Made by a program: the position numbers and the translations under genes
NCBI GenBank assembly: GCA_017591395.1
Contig: WEDG01002917.1
Coordinates: 1 to 64,000 of the forward strand
From: Schistocephalus solidus
Lineage: Eukaryota; Platyhelminthes; Cestoda; Diphyllobothriidea; Diphyllobothriidae
Direction: 5' to 3'
DNA: 64,000 nt
Shown: positions 55,792 through 64,000 of the stretch, piece after piece
How positions within the stretch are numbered: the stretch's first letter is position 1
Layout: each line of letters starts with the position of its first letter
Notes under the pieces: model-generated
Database searches by the model: none
What the model saw: the letters and a program-made list of their open reading frames with translations, nothing else
What the model was told of the DNA's origin: nothing

Positions 55792-58700
55792 GTAGGTTTT
55801 TTTTCCTCACTCTCATTTTTGACAGTCGGCAAACTGTACTTGATGGTGGAAAAAAAGGCGTGGACTCCGCCCTGTGGAGCGTTACAGACTCTTTGGCCAT
55901 ATTCACGCCGCCGGACACCAAAAACTCCGCCAAGGTACATAATTGAGTATTACCATGTGTTTTTTATTCATCTGAGAACGTGCAATTTTGGCCCATTGGC
56001 CTTTTTTTGTCTTAACCACTCCAACGGCATTTTAAAAAAATACCTGCTCACATTTTCACGCGAATTTTTATTGTATTCTGTAAACAATTGTGTTCTTATC
56101 TTTTTTACACGTCTACTGACCTTATCTACATTATTTTACTTCATAAACCGACCCTAGTGTGACTTCAGTGACTATCAGAAGTCTTTGATATGCAGCTAAC
56201 GAAATTGCAATTTTTCTTTTACTTCTAATAATATTCCTTTGCTTATTTTGTCCGTTTCTTTGAACGCCGCTTTTATGTTACCTAATACTTTCTGCTAAGG
56301 TGTTAGCACTGGATATGGATGGTACCATTATTATTACTGCTTCTGGTCGGACTTTTCCGAAGGATGCGAACGACTGGAAAATTATGTTGGCCAACATCCC
56401 AGCAGTCCTGAAACACTACGACAGTGAGGGATTCAAAGTCGTTATACTTTCTAACCAGGTATGGTTTCGCTCTGGACTATTTATTTCTACGATTTATTCT
56501 CCCGTGTAGAGTGCTTTCAAGAAAGATAGGAGTAAATTTCCCGCGTTTCAAGTCAAAGTACAAGATGTCGTTGCGAAACTGGGTCTTCCAATTCAGGTCT
56601 GTTTTTTTCCTCTCTTGTGAACCACTTACTGAACCTTATTCGCTCTGTAGGTTTTCCTGAGTCTACAGGACGACATTAACAGGAAGCCAAGAACCGGAAT
56701 GTGGCAGACTTTAGAAAGGGTAACTAAATGTTAATCGATCTCACTGGAAAGCACGTTTAGCAAAATGGGGGGAGTAGAAATAATCAAAAAGGACTCGATC
56801 TTTTGCGGAGGTATGCCTTGTCACTTTGCCATTTTTTATCATTTTTTGAGGTCTAACCAAATCGTTGAGGATGGCCGTCGTGACATGATATGTTATAAAT
56901 ACTATCTAGCAATTGGTTTTTAAAAAACAGGCAACCGCGCTTTTTTAACTGCAACGCACCACGGCCCCTCGCGTTGTTCCCTGATGCATGCTTACCAAAA
57001 GATGAGTAGGCGGTTGTGCCTATCTGTGCGTTTTCTTCCGCTGATTGTAATGCTTAGGTCATTGGTAGACCTACTTCTACTAGTGGCTACCTTATAACTT
57101 ATAATATACGCACCGCTAAACACGAATGTCCATTAATCTTGCGACCTAGATGCTGCCGGACGGGAGGCCAATGCGACAAACAAGAAGGACCACTCGTGTT
57201 CTGATCGCCTGGTAAGTGGCTCATCTAGGCTTTTAAACGCATGCTTTTACTCCTGCATGTCTCACTTTTTATCTTCTACTGCGATCAAAATTTGCCTTCA
57301 GCAGGTAATGTTCCATTAGCCTTATTTGTCTATTTTCTGGAGATTTGATATACCAAAAGCCTAGAATATCTGCTGTTAAGGTCTGTATGGAGTGGATATC
57401 CCTTTTCTAAGCAACTGGCAATGCTAAAATACGTTTAAGATATTACCTCTCTTCAGTAAATATTGTGATAGCTTTTCCCCATGCCTTCTCTACGTTGTCT
57501 TAAAATTTTTTATAAATATTCAATTGAAAACAATGGAAAACTCGGCAAAAAGCTATTTTGCTTTTGCGTATCGGCGAGGAAAAAATAATTTGACTTTGGT
57601 TCCCGCCTGCTAGACGTCTCCTATAACTGCATGGCTCTCTGAAACCCCACAGTTTGCACTTTTCCGGTTCACTGCTTACATTTAACTGGCATTGTCAGCA
57701 TCTTGTTTGCATAATCATCTGCTGTTAGTCTTCATGGACCGATGTCGGGCAAGCAACGTCTTCGGCCAGTTCAACCATGCATCCTTGTAGATGAGTGGTC
57801 TACTCTAGTTTCTGGATTCAAATGTAGAATTCTCCTCCCAGCTCCGCTGCATGTTAGTTTGAGGTTTTACGATTTTGGCATACAGAATATAAAGCCTTGT
57901 TGGATGTTGGACAACACTTGCATGTCATAATGTCTCCATGCCTTGTGACTTTTGTGATCAATTGCCTATATTGGCGCCAGCTGCATGGCCGTCGAGTTCT
58001 TATTCACCAAACTTTACAGATGCTTTAAAACCGGACTTTCGGGCCACTTATGATTAGGAAAGACTGTGCTCTCCTTATGTTGTAACGCGCGTGCTATAGA
58101 GACCTCTACGGTCTGCTGGATCCCCGCCTATCAGGTCATGTTTCGCGCACGTTTTTGGAAAGTTTAAATTTATTTCCATAAGTCCGATCCGGGTTACATC
58201 TGTAGCGTCATGTTTCAGTCTTTCGTCCTCAGATGGCTAATCTATACAATAAACTTTATTGAATTTCTAAACACTTGCCCTAACGTACTGTTTGGCGATC
58301 TAGCTTCAACACTACACTGTAGTGTCAGATCACTCAGGAGTACTTTTTAGTCGTGCAAAACAGCGACACCAACACTGTCTTTCCTGTCCCCACAGTTTGC
58401 CATCAACGTTGGTGTACCATTCAAGACGCCGGAGGAACTGTGGAATGAAAAACCTTGCAATCGCCCGCTCTACTCCCTCTCCTTCGATCCAAAGAAAGAT
58501 CTAACCGATGCCGTCAACGTCTCTATGCCATCTTTTTCGGCGCCGACTTCCCCCGAGCTCCTGCTCATGGTTGGTCTACCGGCCTGTAAGCTCCACTTCA
58601 TTGCAGTTATCTTGAAAGGCTTTCGGGTTGCATGTTGTAATAAGGCGCTTCTGGACGAACTTGGAGGTCTTGCCGGAGAATTCGGTCAGGAGTGGCAGAC

Positions 58701-61700
58701 ATACATGAATTAAGATAGTTTGAGATTGCATGCATGCTCTCTGAAAAACGGTGAATACTGTAATAAGCTACCGGATATTATGATTCTTGGTAGCAGGCAG
58801 GCAACAGTCTTTCCTTTGGTACATCATTTGGTAGATTAACCGTCGGTAGGGGCTATTCATACATCGCATGCCAGGAGCCATGCCATTGTACTGGACAATC
58901 CTGACTAAATGTACCAGCAACCTGCGTCCTCTCCTATCTCCGGTCTTTTGGACTCTGTCATGACACCGAGTACAGGTGTAGTAGGTTGAGGGAGTGCGGT
59001 AGGTGCAGCACAAGTCTACTGCCACTATAATCTGATCCACGGGCAAGGCACCACGCTTGTGCCTAGCCTGTTGTGTAGCATGTGGTGAACATCGCCTAGC
59101 TCGATTGCCGAGCTTTCATATCGCACGCTTGTTCAGAATGCTGGGTCTTTTTTTCCAGAAACTGTAGCGAAAAACTCTTCGAGAAATGCTTTGGTTCCTC
59201 CGGTAGACGCTGCACTTGTAAAAAAATCTTTTGAACGTGAAAGAGCGCGTAGGTTTTTAACATTACAAGTTCTAACCAGAGCAATGGTTTTCGCGACAAC
59301 TCATCAGTTACGTGGACAACAATGCAGTACACCGTTCATCCATTTTTCGAGCGTTAACTTGCTGGTGTGGCGCAGCTTGCATGTGTTTGTGCGTGTTTCT
59401 GTGAAAAAAAGTGTAAAGACGTTCAGTGGCATGCGCTGTGGACTGCGTAGGTTTACCTAGAGATAGTATCGATGATTCATCTACGAGATTTGCACGTCAC
59501 TTTGTTCTGCAGTTGCTGACAAGCTTTCGATCCTATAGGAAATGGTGCAACCACACTTCAATGTAGTTTTTTTCAACTTGGATGTCTTATCGGCTCTCCC
59601 TAATTTTCCACCATATTGCCTGTTGACCTGACATAATCAGTCTTAAGTACTAGCTCTACCTAGCTAGCGATATGAGGTATTTTTAACTGAAGAACTTGGA
59701 ACTCACCCTCTCACATTTCATTTTTTCAGGCGGAAAATCAACCTTCTGCAAGAATCATCTCGAAAAGTTGGGCTATAAAATTGTTAGTCGAGTAAGTTTG
59801 CCTAGTCTTGCTCGATACAATTCTTAGTCTCCCTCATCTGCAAGCATTACTCAAGGCATACATATTTTGCTACACTAATAATCATGTTGACACACGAAAG
59901 ATCTACTAGTTATAAACAGTCTGCAGTGGAAAAAAAATTGCCAGACCCACTGAGAACATTGCAAGCAAGGCCAACTGCCTTGTAGTGACAGTGGTAGAAG
60001 GGGTTTCATGGCTAAGAGAAGAACGAGGAAGTAGAAAACATGGAAAAAGCAAACGAATAAGGTAGGGATAATAACAACCTAGTTACTGACTATAAAGGGG
60101 CTAAGCGGAACCCGCGAAATTTGAGGGAAACAGAAAAGATATTCCATGGGCTAAGGACGGGGACTCGGCCTCCCGGATCGGTGTAAGGGAAAGCAAACCT
60201 GAACCGGCGTCAAACAAAACTAAATGGGAACGCAGGTGACTGAATAATGAAAGTTAGACGCGTGAAAATGAAATCACGGGCTGGTAATCCGTGGCCAATG
60301 TTCTCATTGGGTCCGGCTATTGTAATTCCACCCAATCTGCTTTTGAGAAGAAATTGTAAATGCGACGTGTCAGTGTGCTCTCGTTGGAAGACAAGCAAAA
60401 TGTAACCTGGTGTATGCATGGAGAGGGGTGCAAGCGCAGCCACTCACCATCGCACATGAAAGGCTTCTTAATTGTCCTGTGTAGAAGAATACACAAATTG
60501 TATACGCCGAAAGCAAGGATTAACAAGATCTGCTCTGGGCATGCTCTTATCGTTTGATCTTGTGGTCTCACCGAAGGCAAGTAGCAGGTGCCAGTAATGT
60601 AGCAGGACTTGTATGGCACTCACCGATGTGAGATCCGATCGTGCTTTTGAAATTCTAATACCGGTCGCTTGGGCTAGATCGTGTGTGGCACGCGTAGATG
60701 GCTGTTTAATTTCCTTTCAAGAGTCCGAATAAAAGTGGGTCAGGTCAGCTAGGAATGATATCGTACATCTTGGTTAGCGTGAGATAAAGTCACCAGAACT
60801 CGCAATCCGGGCGCATGTCGAGCACCAACATATTGTGTGACTACTAACCGGGCAACGAATGCTAACCCTAACGAAAACAATGGATAGGGTTAGGATTAGG
60901 TTGGCGCTCTTCTTTTCTTCATTTAGCCCCATCCATAAAAAAATCCTGTCACCACTGGTGCCTTATTACTCGCTGACCTATCCTTCTTTCCCTGCGTTGG
61001 GCCACATATTACGTTCTTGCCCCTCACTTTCGTAAATCTGATGCACTTAAACCTATTGCCAAGACTGGCGACTTTTAAGGCGGGATAACTAGGCCCTTCT
61101 CAGCACTGAGAGTCAGGCTGAAATGCTTCCATCCTCATGCGGCCTCTATAGCATTCTCGTCTATGATAGATCTGATACCCTCGTCAGTTGTAGCCTAGTA
61201 CATATGCAGTTATAACCAGCTCGCGTGAGGCACGCTTAGACGAAATATATCAGTAGCGAACTGTCGTTCTGCAGTGCTACATCCGCCCAGCTGACGTGCT
61301 GTTAACAATAGGGTAAGTGGGATAGTCCAGATAGGAAGATAGGTTCAGTTGATTAAGTGTTCGAGTTGAAAGAAGGAGTCTGTTAGCTAGTCGAGAAACT
61401 CCAGTGACTCGGAGCTTCGCTCTGCAGTCCTAGCAGGCAATACAGGGAAAAAAGGGGCTACGGTATTCGTCGTTTTTACTGTTGCCAGGCATCCGCTTAT
61501 ATTTTTTTGATGTAGACCGGGTAAAAGCCCAAACTTTGAGCCCGGCTTCAGTTAGTCATTAAACGGAATGGTTTAGCAATTGGGCTACATGCCCATGATC
61601 TCGACCGCAATCGGGAATATTTAGAGTTCCTGATTCTTTGCTATCCGATCACAGCCCGGGTACACATTATCTGTTCTGTTTTAGCCTCTGTATAGTTATG

Positions 61701-63160
61701 GACAGAAACATTGGACCCTTCCCCTGCTCTCTCCCTCCTTTAATAGGACGTGACTGGCACGGTTGAAAAGTGTTTAAAGCAGGTGGAAAGCTTTCTATCT
61801 GCTGGTCAATCCGTGGTTATTGACAACACCAACGTGGACGTCGAATCCCGTGCGCGTTTTCTGGCAGTTGCGCAGTCGATGAAAATACCGGCTCGGGCGC
61901 TTCTCATGACAACTTCACCAGGCAATTCACGTCATAATGAAATGGCAAGTGGTGCAGTCCGTGCTTTTGTGCTTCGTTTTTTTGGCAGTTACGACCATCG
62001 AAAGCATGTATGTTTGCATTTTCTTCTGCTTTGTGGCACTGGTTGCTCAAACAAATTAACTCAGGGTCCTAGGGATCTAGCCGCGCATTCCACGCTTGAA
62101 CCTATCATGACTTGCTAGTAGTTGAGTCTTGGAAAGCTGCCAACTGTCCGGGTAGCTCGGCTCTTCTCAGGGCTGAGGGTCAAGCTGTTATGCTTTCTTT
62201 ATGCGTTCTTTGTGAAACACATACGAAATTCAGTCGTCTATCTCTCTCTCGTAACGGTTTCCATCGTCCTGGTTGACAGCTGACCCGTTGTATTCATTGA
62301 TGAATGCTCACCGATCGCTAACCGAACTCACTTGTTCCGATCTGCCTTGAGGCTTATTCTCGAGCCCCGCCAGCAGCCGCAAAGCGGCTAGTACAAGAGG
62401 TTGGTGACTATTGCCGGCAAAGACAAGGGAGACTGGAATGTCCATTTCTGGCTTAGTAGCTGTCTTCAGCTGGTCATACCTCACCGATCTAAACCGGCAA
62501 GACAACGAACCCGTGGTTCAATGGTTTAAGTGTTGGACTTCTGATAAACGGGTCTCAGGTTCGATCCTCGGGTGGTGCATCACCTGTGGTTGGGTATGAC
62601 TGGCTGACGATGGCTAATAAGCCAGAAATGGTCATTTCAGTCTCCCTTGTCTTTGCCGGCAATATTCACCAGCTGACCAGTCGCACATACGATAGTGACA
62701 TTCTCCAAATTTGCAGACAGGCAAAGGACGCAGCCGCCTGTGTGCAAACCGTTGACTGTCACGTTTAACGAAAATGCGTACTGTCTTCAGTCGTGCAATC
62801 GCTTCTGAAATTTATACCTCCACATCTTTCTATACATTAGGCTAAGTTTTGCTGTCCCTTTTCTGTCTTTTTTTAGTTTCGCCGGTTGACTGGATCTTCA
62901 CACGATAAAATAAATGACATGGTCTTCAATATTATGAAGTAAGTCTTGCCGCTACCCCCTCTCATTATGAGGGGGTTTTAAACTTCGTACCATGCATTAC
63001 CTACTGCATCGCTCCACCCTCTCTCCTCTCACCCATCAGGTCGAAGTACAAGGAGCCCACTCTAGCCGAAGGTTTTACAGAGATCCTGAAAATTCCCTTT
63101 GTTCCGGCACCTCCAGACCACCTCCACGATCTCTACTATCAGTATTTGCTGGAGAAGTAG
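55724..63160 (+). CDS. PNKP: Bifunctional polynucleotide phosphatase/kinase, FHA-less, 12 exons
   Basis: Repairs DNA strand-break ends: removes 3'-phosphate and phosphorylates 5'-OH, in nuclear (and mitochondrial) break repair. Joined exons give about 411 residues. The HAD-type phosphatase has ALDMDGT (nucleophile Asp), ILSNQ, INRKPRTGMW and SIFCGDAAGR. The P-loop kinase has GLPACGKST, SRD, VIDNTN and the C-terminal block KEPTLAEGFTEILKIPF. Vertebrate PNKP is ~520 residues because it starts with an FHA domain; here the N-terminus begins in the basic linker (MPTRGKRPTASDASGD) and no FHA-like exon is visible upstream. All junctions keep phase except that exon 6 carries one G too many in a run of six. 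Intron 10 has a GC donor. Identity is very secure. Confidence 0.95.
55826..55934 (+). CDS. PNKP: PNKP exon 2
   Basis: Reads RQTVLDGGKKGVDSALWS then VTDSLAIFTPPDTKNSAK, which parallels the stretch just before the phosphatase nucleophile in PNKP. Donor GTACAT, phase 0. Confidence 0.88.
56300..56458 (+). CDS. PNKP: PNKP exon 3 (phosphatase nucleophile)
   Basis: Starts VLALDMDGTIIITASGRTFP; the first Asp of DMDGT is the HAD nucleophile. Ends FKVVILSNQ, HAD motif II. Acceptor GCTAAG, donor GTATGG, phase 0. Confidence 0.96.
56510..56596 (+). CDS. PNKP: PNKP exon 4
   Basis: Reads SAFKKDRSKFPAFQVKVQ and DVVAKLGLPIQ. Flanked by introns of 51 and 54 bases (acceptor GTGTAG, donor GTCTGT), phase 0. Confidence 0.93.
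56651..56719 (+). CDS. PNKP: PNKP exon 5 (HAD motif III lysine)
   Basis: Reads VFLSLQDDINRKPRTGMW then QTLER. RKP supplies the HAD motif III lysine. Acceptor TCTGTAG, donor GTAACT, phase 0. Confidence 0.94.
56761..56810 (+). CDS. PNKP: PNKP exon 6, one-base frame disruption in a G run
   Basis: After a 41-base intron ending TTTAG the exon begins CAAAAT and six G. In the incoming frame it reads QNGGSRNNQ and departs from the family. With five G it would read QNGGVEIIKKDSIFCG, matching the DSIFVGD-type motif. So one extra base is present, either a consensus error or a real frameshift. Donor GTATGC, expected phase 1. Confidence 0.82.
57150..57211 (+). CDS. PNKP: PNKP exon 7 (HAD motif IV)
   Basis: Completes the Asp of GD and reads AAGREANATNKKDHSCSDRL, the conserved end of the phosphatase. 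Acceptor ACCTAG, donor GTAAGT, phase 0. Confidence 0.94.
58396..58585 (+). CDS. PNKP: PNKP exon 8 (phosphatase-kinase linker and start of P-loop)
   Basis: Starts FAINVGVPFKTPEELW and ends SPELLLMVGLPA plus one base, the beginning of the kinase P-loop. Acceptor CCACAG, donor GTAAGC, phase 1. Confidence 0.94.
58918..59105 (+). repeat. Single copy of the 344-base satellite family (PNKP intron 8)
   Basis: AACCTGCGTCCTCTCCTATC, CATGACACCGAGTACAGG, GAGTGCGGTAGGTGCAGCAC and AAGTCTACTGCCACTATAAT follow the satellite unit order of 33.9-37.8 kb, with divergence. Confidence 0.78.
59730..59791 (+). CDS. PNKP: PNKP exon 9 (Walker A)
   Basis: Completes a Cys and reads GKSTFCKNHLEKLGYKIVSR, making the P-loop GLPACGKST with the preceding exon. 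Acceptor TTTTCAG, donor GTAAGT, phase 0. Confidence 0.95.
59930..60480. repeat. Interspersed repeat related to 26.1-26.6 kb (PNKP intron 9)
   Basis: Partner of the repeat in DHX9 intron 8; see that entry for the matching blocks. Part matches in inverted and part in direct orientation, so one of the copies is rearranged. Confidence 0.4.
60727..61020. repeat. Interspersed ~290-base repeat, copy 2 (PNKP intron 9)
   Basis: GTGGGTCAGGTCAGCTAGG, GCTAACCCTAACGAAAAC, GGGTTAGGATTAGGTTGGCG and CGCTGACCTATCC match copy 1 at 32,385-32,652. Confidence 0.7.
61530..61640 (-). mobile_element. Degenerate SINE head (PNKP intron 9)
   Basis: ATGGTTTAGCAATTGGGC followed by GACCGCAATCGGGAATATTT resembles the head and left part of the SINE unit, minus orientation. 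Tail absent. Confidence 0.5.
61747..61944 (+). CDS. PNKP: PNKP exon 10 (kinase core)
   Basis: Reads DVTGTVEKCLKQVESFLS, SVVIDNTNVDVESRARF and ends NSRHNEM. The next conserved residues (FRRLTGSSH) are in exon 11, so the exon must end at ATG before GCAAGT, a GC donor. Acceptor AATAG, phase 0. Confidence 0.93.
62340..62670. mobile_element. Fold-back SINE pair around one tRNA-like head (PNKP intron 10)
   Basis: Minus-oriented tail (about 62,413-62,481, GACAAGGGAGACTGGAATG) faces a plus-oriented head (62,505-62,580, CCCGTGGTTCAATGG and GGTTCGATCC) and plus-oriented tail (62,591-62,662, GGGTATGACTGGCTGACGAT). The tails are reverse complements. Confidence 0.78.
62877..62938 (+). CDS. PNKP: PNKP exon 11
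   Basis: Reads FRRLTGSSHDKINDMVFNIM plus two bases, the lid region of the kinase. Acceptor TTTTTAG, donor GTAAGT, phase 2. Confidence 0.93.
63040..63160 (+). CDS. PNKP: PNKP exon 12 (C-terminus, stop)
   Basis: Reads KSKYKEPTLAEGFTEILK then IPFVPAPPDHLHDLYYQY and LLEK, stop TAG. APTLAEGF-type sequence is the hallmark end of PNKP. Acceptor CCATCAG. Confidence 0.96.
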
Positions 63161-63395
63161 TATGACATTAGATGGATGCAGGCTACCTTGCCACACCTTC
63201 GGAGATTATTCCAATGTTTTTATAACTTGACGTTCATATTTTACAGCGTCCAAGACCTCCATTTATCCTTTTCCTACTTAAAATGAACAAAACGATGCCT
63301 TTCATCATGTCTTTTTTGTTTCCTCTTTCCTGGTTTAAGTCGACCCAGTATTTCCGTCTAGTCGGACCTCCTAAGCAGGCGATTTAAACCAGCAA

Positions 63396-63552
63396 GACAA
63401 CGAGCCCATGGCTCAATGTTAAGAGCATTGTACTTCTGATCAACAGATCGCGAGTTCGAGGCTTGGTTGGATCACCACCTGGTGTTGGGTATGACTGGCT
63501 GACGATGGCTAATAAGCCAGAAATGGTCATTTCAGTCTCCCATGCCTGTGCC
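63396..63552 (+). mobile_element. tRNA-derived SINE copy downstream of PNKP
   Basis: ACGAGCCCATGGCTCAATG and GAGTTCGAGGC form the tRNA-like head; GTTGGGTATGACTGGCTGAC to TTTCAGTCTCCCATGCC is the tail. Head slightly eroded. Confidence 0.75.
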
Positions 63553-63754
63553 AACATTGTTAATCTAATTTCCTCTTTTCTGTGGTCCTTGCGTGATTCA
63601 ACAGTGATTAGTCCTCCAAGCACTGTGCTGTCGTAGCACCGGGGAAGCATGAACTGTGACAAGACGGGACATGTCTACTGTCCCGGTTACGAGCTACCCG
63701 ACTTGTCCACAGGTGGTATATATGCATATTTGAAGGAGGATGACAGGTCTGGCA

Positions 63755-63760
63755 AATAAA
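63755..63760 (+). terminator. Candidate polyadenylation signal for PNKP
   Basis: AATAAA about 595 bases after the PNKP stop; a SINE copy lies between. A second AATAAA occurs near 63,973 inside a LINE 3' end. Neither is proven. Confidence 0.3.
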
Positions 63761-63919
63761 GTTAGTCTATACATTGTAGGCTCAATAGCTTCATGAGTAG
63801 ACTGGCGACGGTCAGGTCAGTTTTCCATCTATGCAAAATGTCACCGACAGCGAATGTTTCCTGTTATCCAGGAGGGCTTCATCCACAGTTTAACATGCTC
63901 CTTTCGGTTCGTTCTTATT

Positions 63920-64000
63920 AAAGGAAGTATAGGCTATGGCCTTTGAATTCCCTGTTGGTTACAAAAAGGTTTAATAAAATGCACGAAAGTCAAAAAAGAA
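63920..64000 (-). mobile_element. LINE 3' end running off the window
   Basis: TTATTAAAGGAAGTATAGGC and TATGGCCTTTGAATTCCCTG resemble the 3'-end motif at 6,766-6,830 (TTTATTGAGGGAAATAGGC, GGCCTTTGAGTACCC). Minus orientation, probably continuing beyond 64,000. Confidence 0.5.

Noticed and set aside
1..64000. CRISPR arrays, bacterial operons, riboswitches or a novel prokaryotic defence system
   Set aside because: Split genes with spliceosomal introns, SINEs and LINEs show this is an animal genome; the tandem repeats are a satellite and a SINE array without unique spacers.

Overview
The window is a stretch of animal nuclear genome, very probably from a flatworm and most likely a tapeworm. Two genes are broken into many short exons, several introns are only 32-54 bases long, splice acceptors sit almost on top of both start codons (as expected where a spliced leader is added in trans), and the rest is filled with tRNA-derived SINEs, LINE, Penelope-like and Ty3/gypsy remnants. 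The placement among cestodes (diphyllobothriid-like) is an inference from the repeat families and intron style, not something the sequence proves.

Layout. Bases 1-11,400 are a graveyard of LINE (CR1/Jockey-type) fragments, all read from the minus strand, the best preserved being 6,766-8,210. Bases 11,400-16,530 hold little recognisable beyond a possible Penelope-like remnant. Bases 16,549-40,232 carry a complete 14-exon gene for the DExH RNA helicase DHX9 (RNA helicase A, maleless family): two dsRNA-binding domains, a full DEIH helicase core, the helicase-associated and OB-fold regions, and a Tyr/Pro/Arg-rich tail. Its introns host SINEs, Penelope pieces, a 1.9-kb inverted-repeat transposon, a CTT microsatellite and a 3.8-kb array of a ~344-base satellite. 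Bases 40,900-55,700 are intergenic: a decayed zinc-finger retroelement ORF, a Ty3/gypsy pol remnant, a second full copy and a truncated copy of the inverted-repeat transposon, a tandem array of six ~309-base SINE units and a long AT microsatellite. Bases 55,724-63,160 carry a complete 12-exon gene for PNKP, the DNA end-processing 3'-phosphatase/5'-kinase, here without the FHA domain seen in vertebrate PNKP.

Both genes are on the plus strand. They are not obviously functionally coupled: DHX9 unwinds RNA and RNA:DNA hybrids, and PNKP repairs DNA strand-break ends. The most striking features are: 6 of the 24 reconstructed introns start with GC instead of GT; each gene needs one single-base correction to stay in frame; a transposon ends 10 bases (plus its TA) before a DHX9 exon; the satellite has a higher-order period of five units; and two introns contain fold-back SINE pairs. 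All exon coordinates come from reading frames, splice signals and remembered family motifs; no alignment was run.
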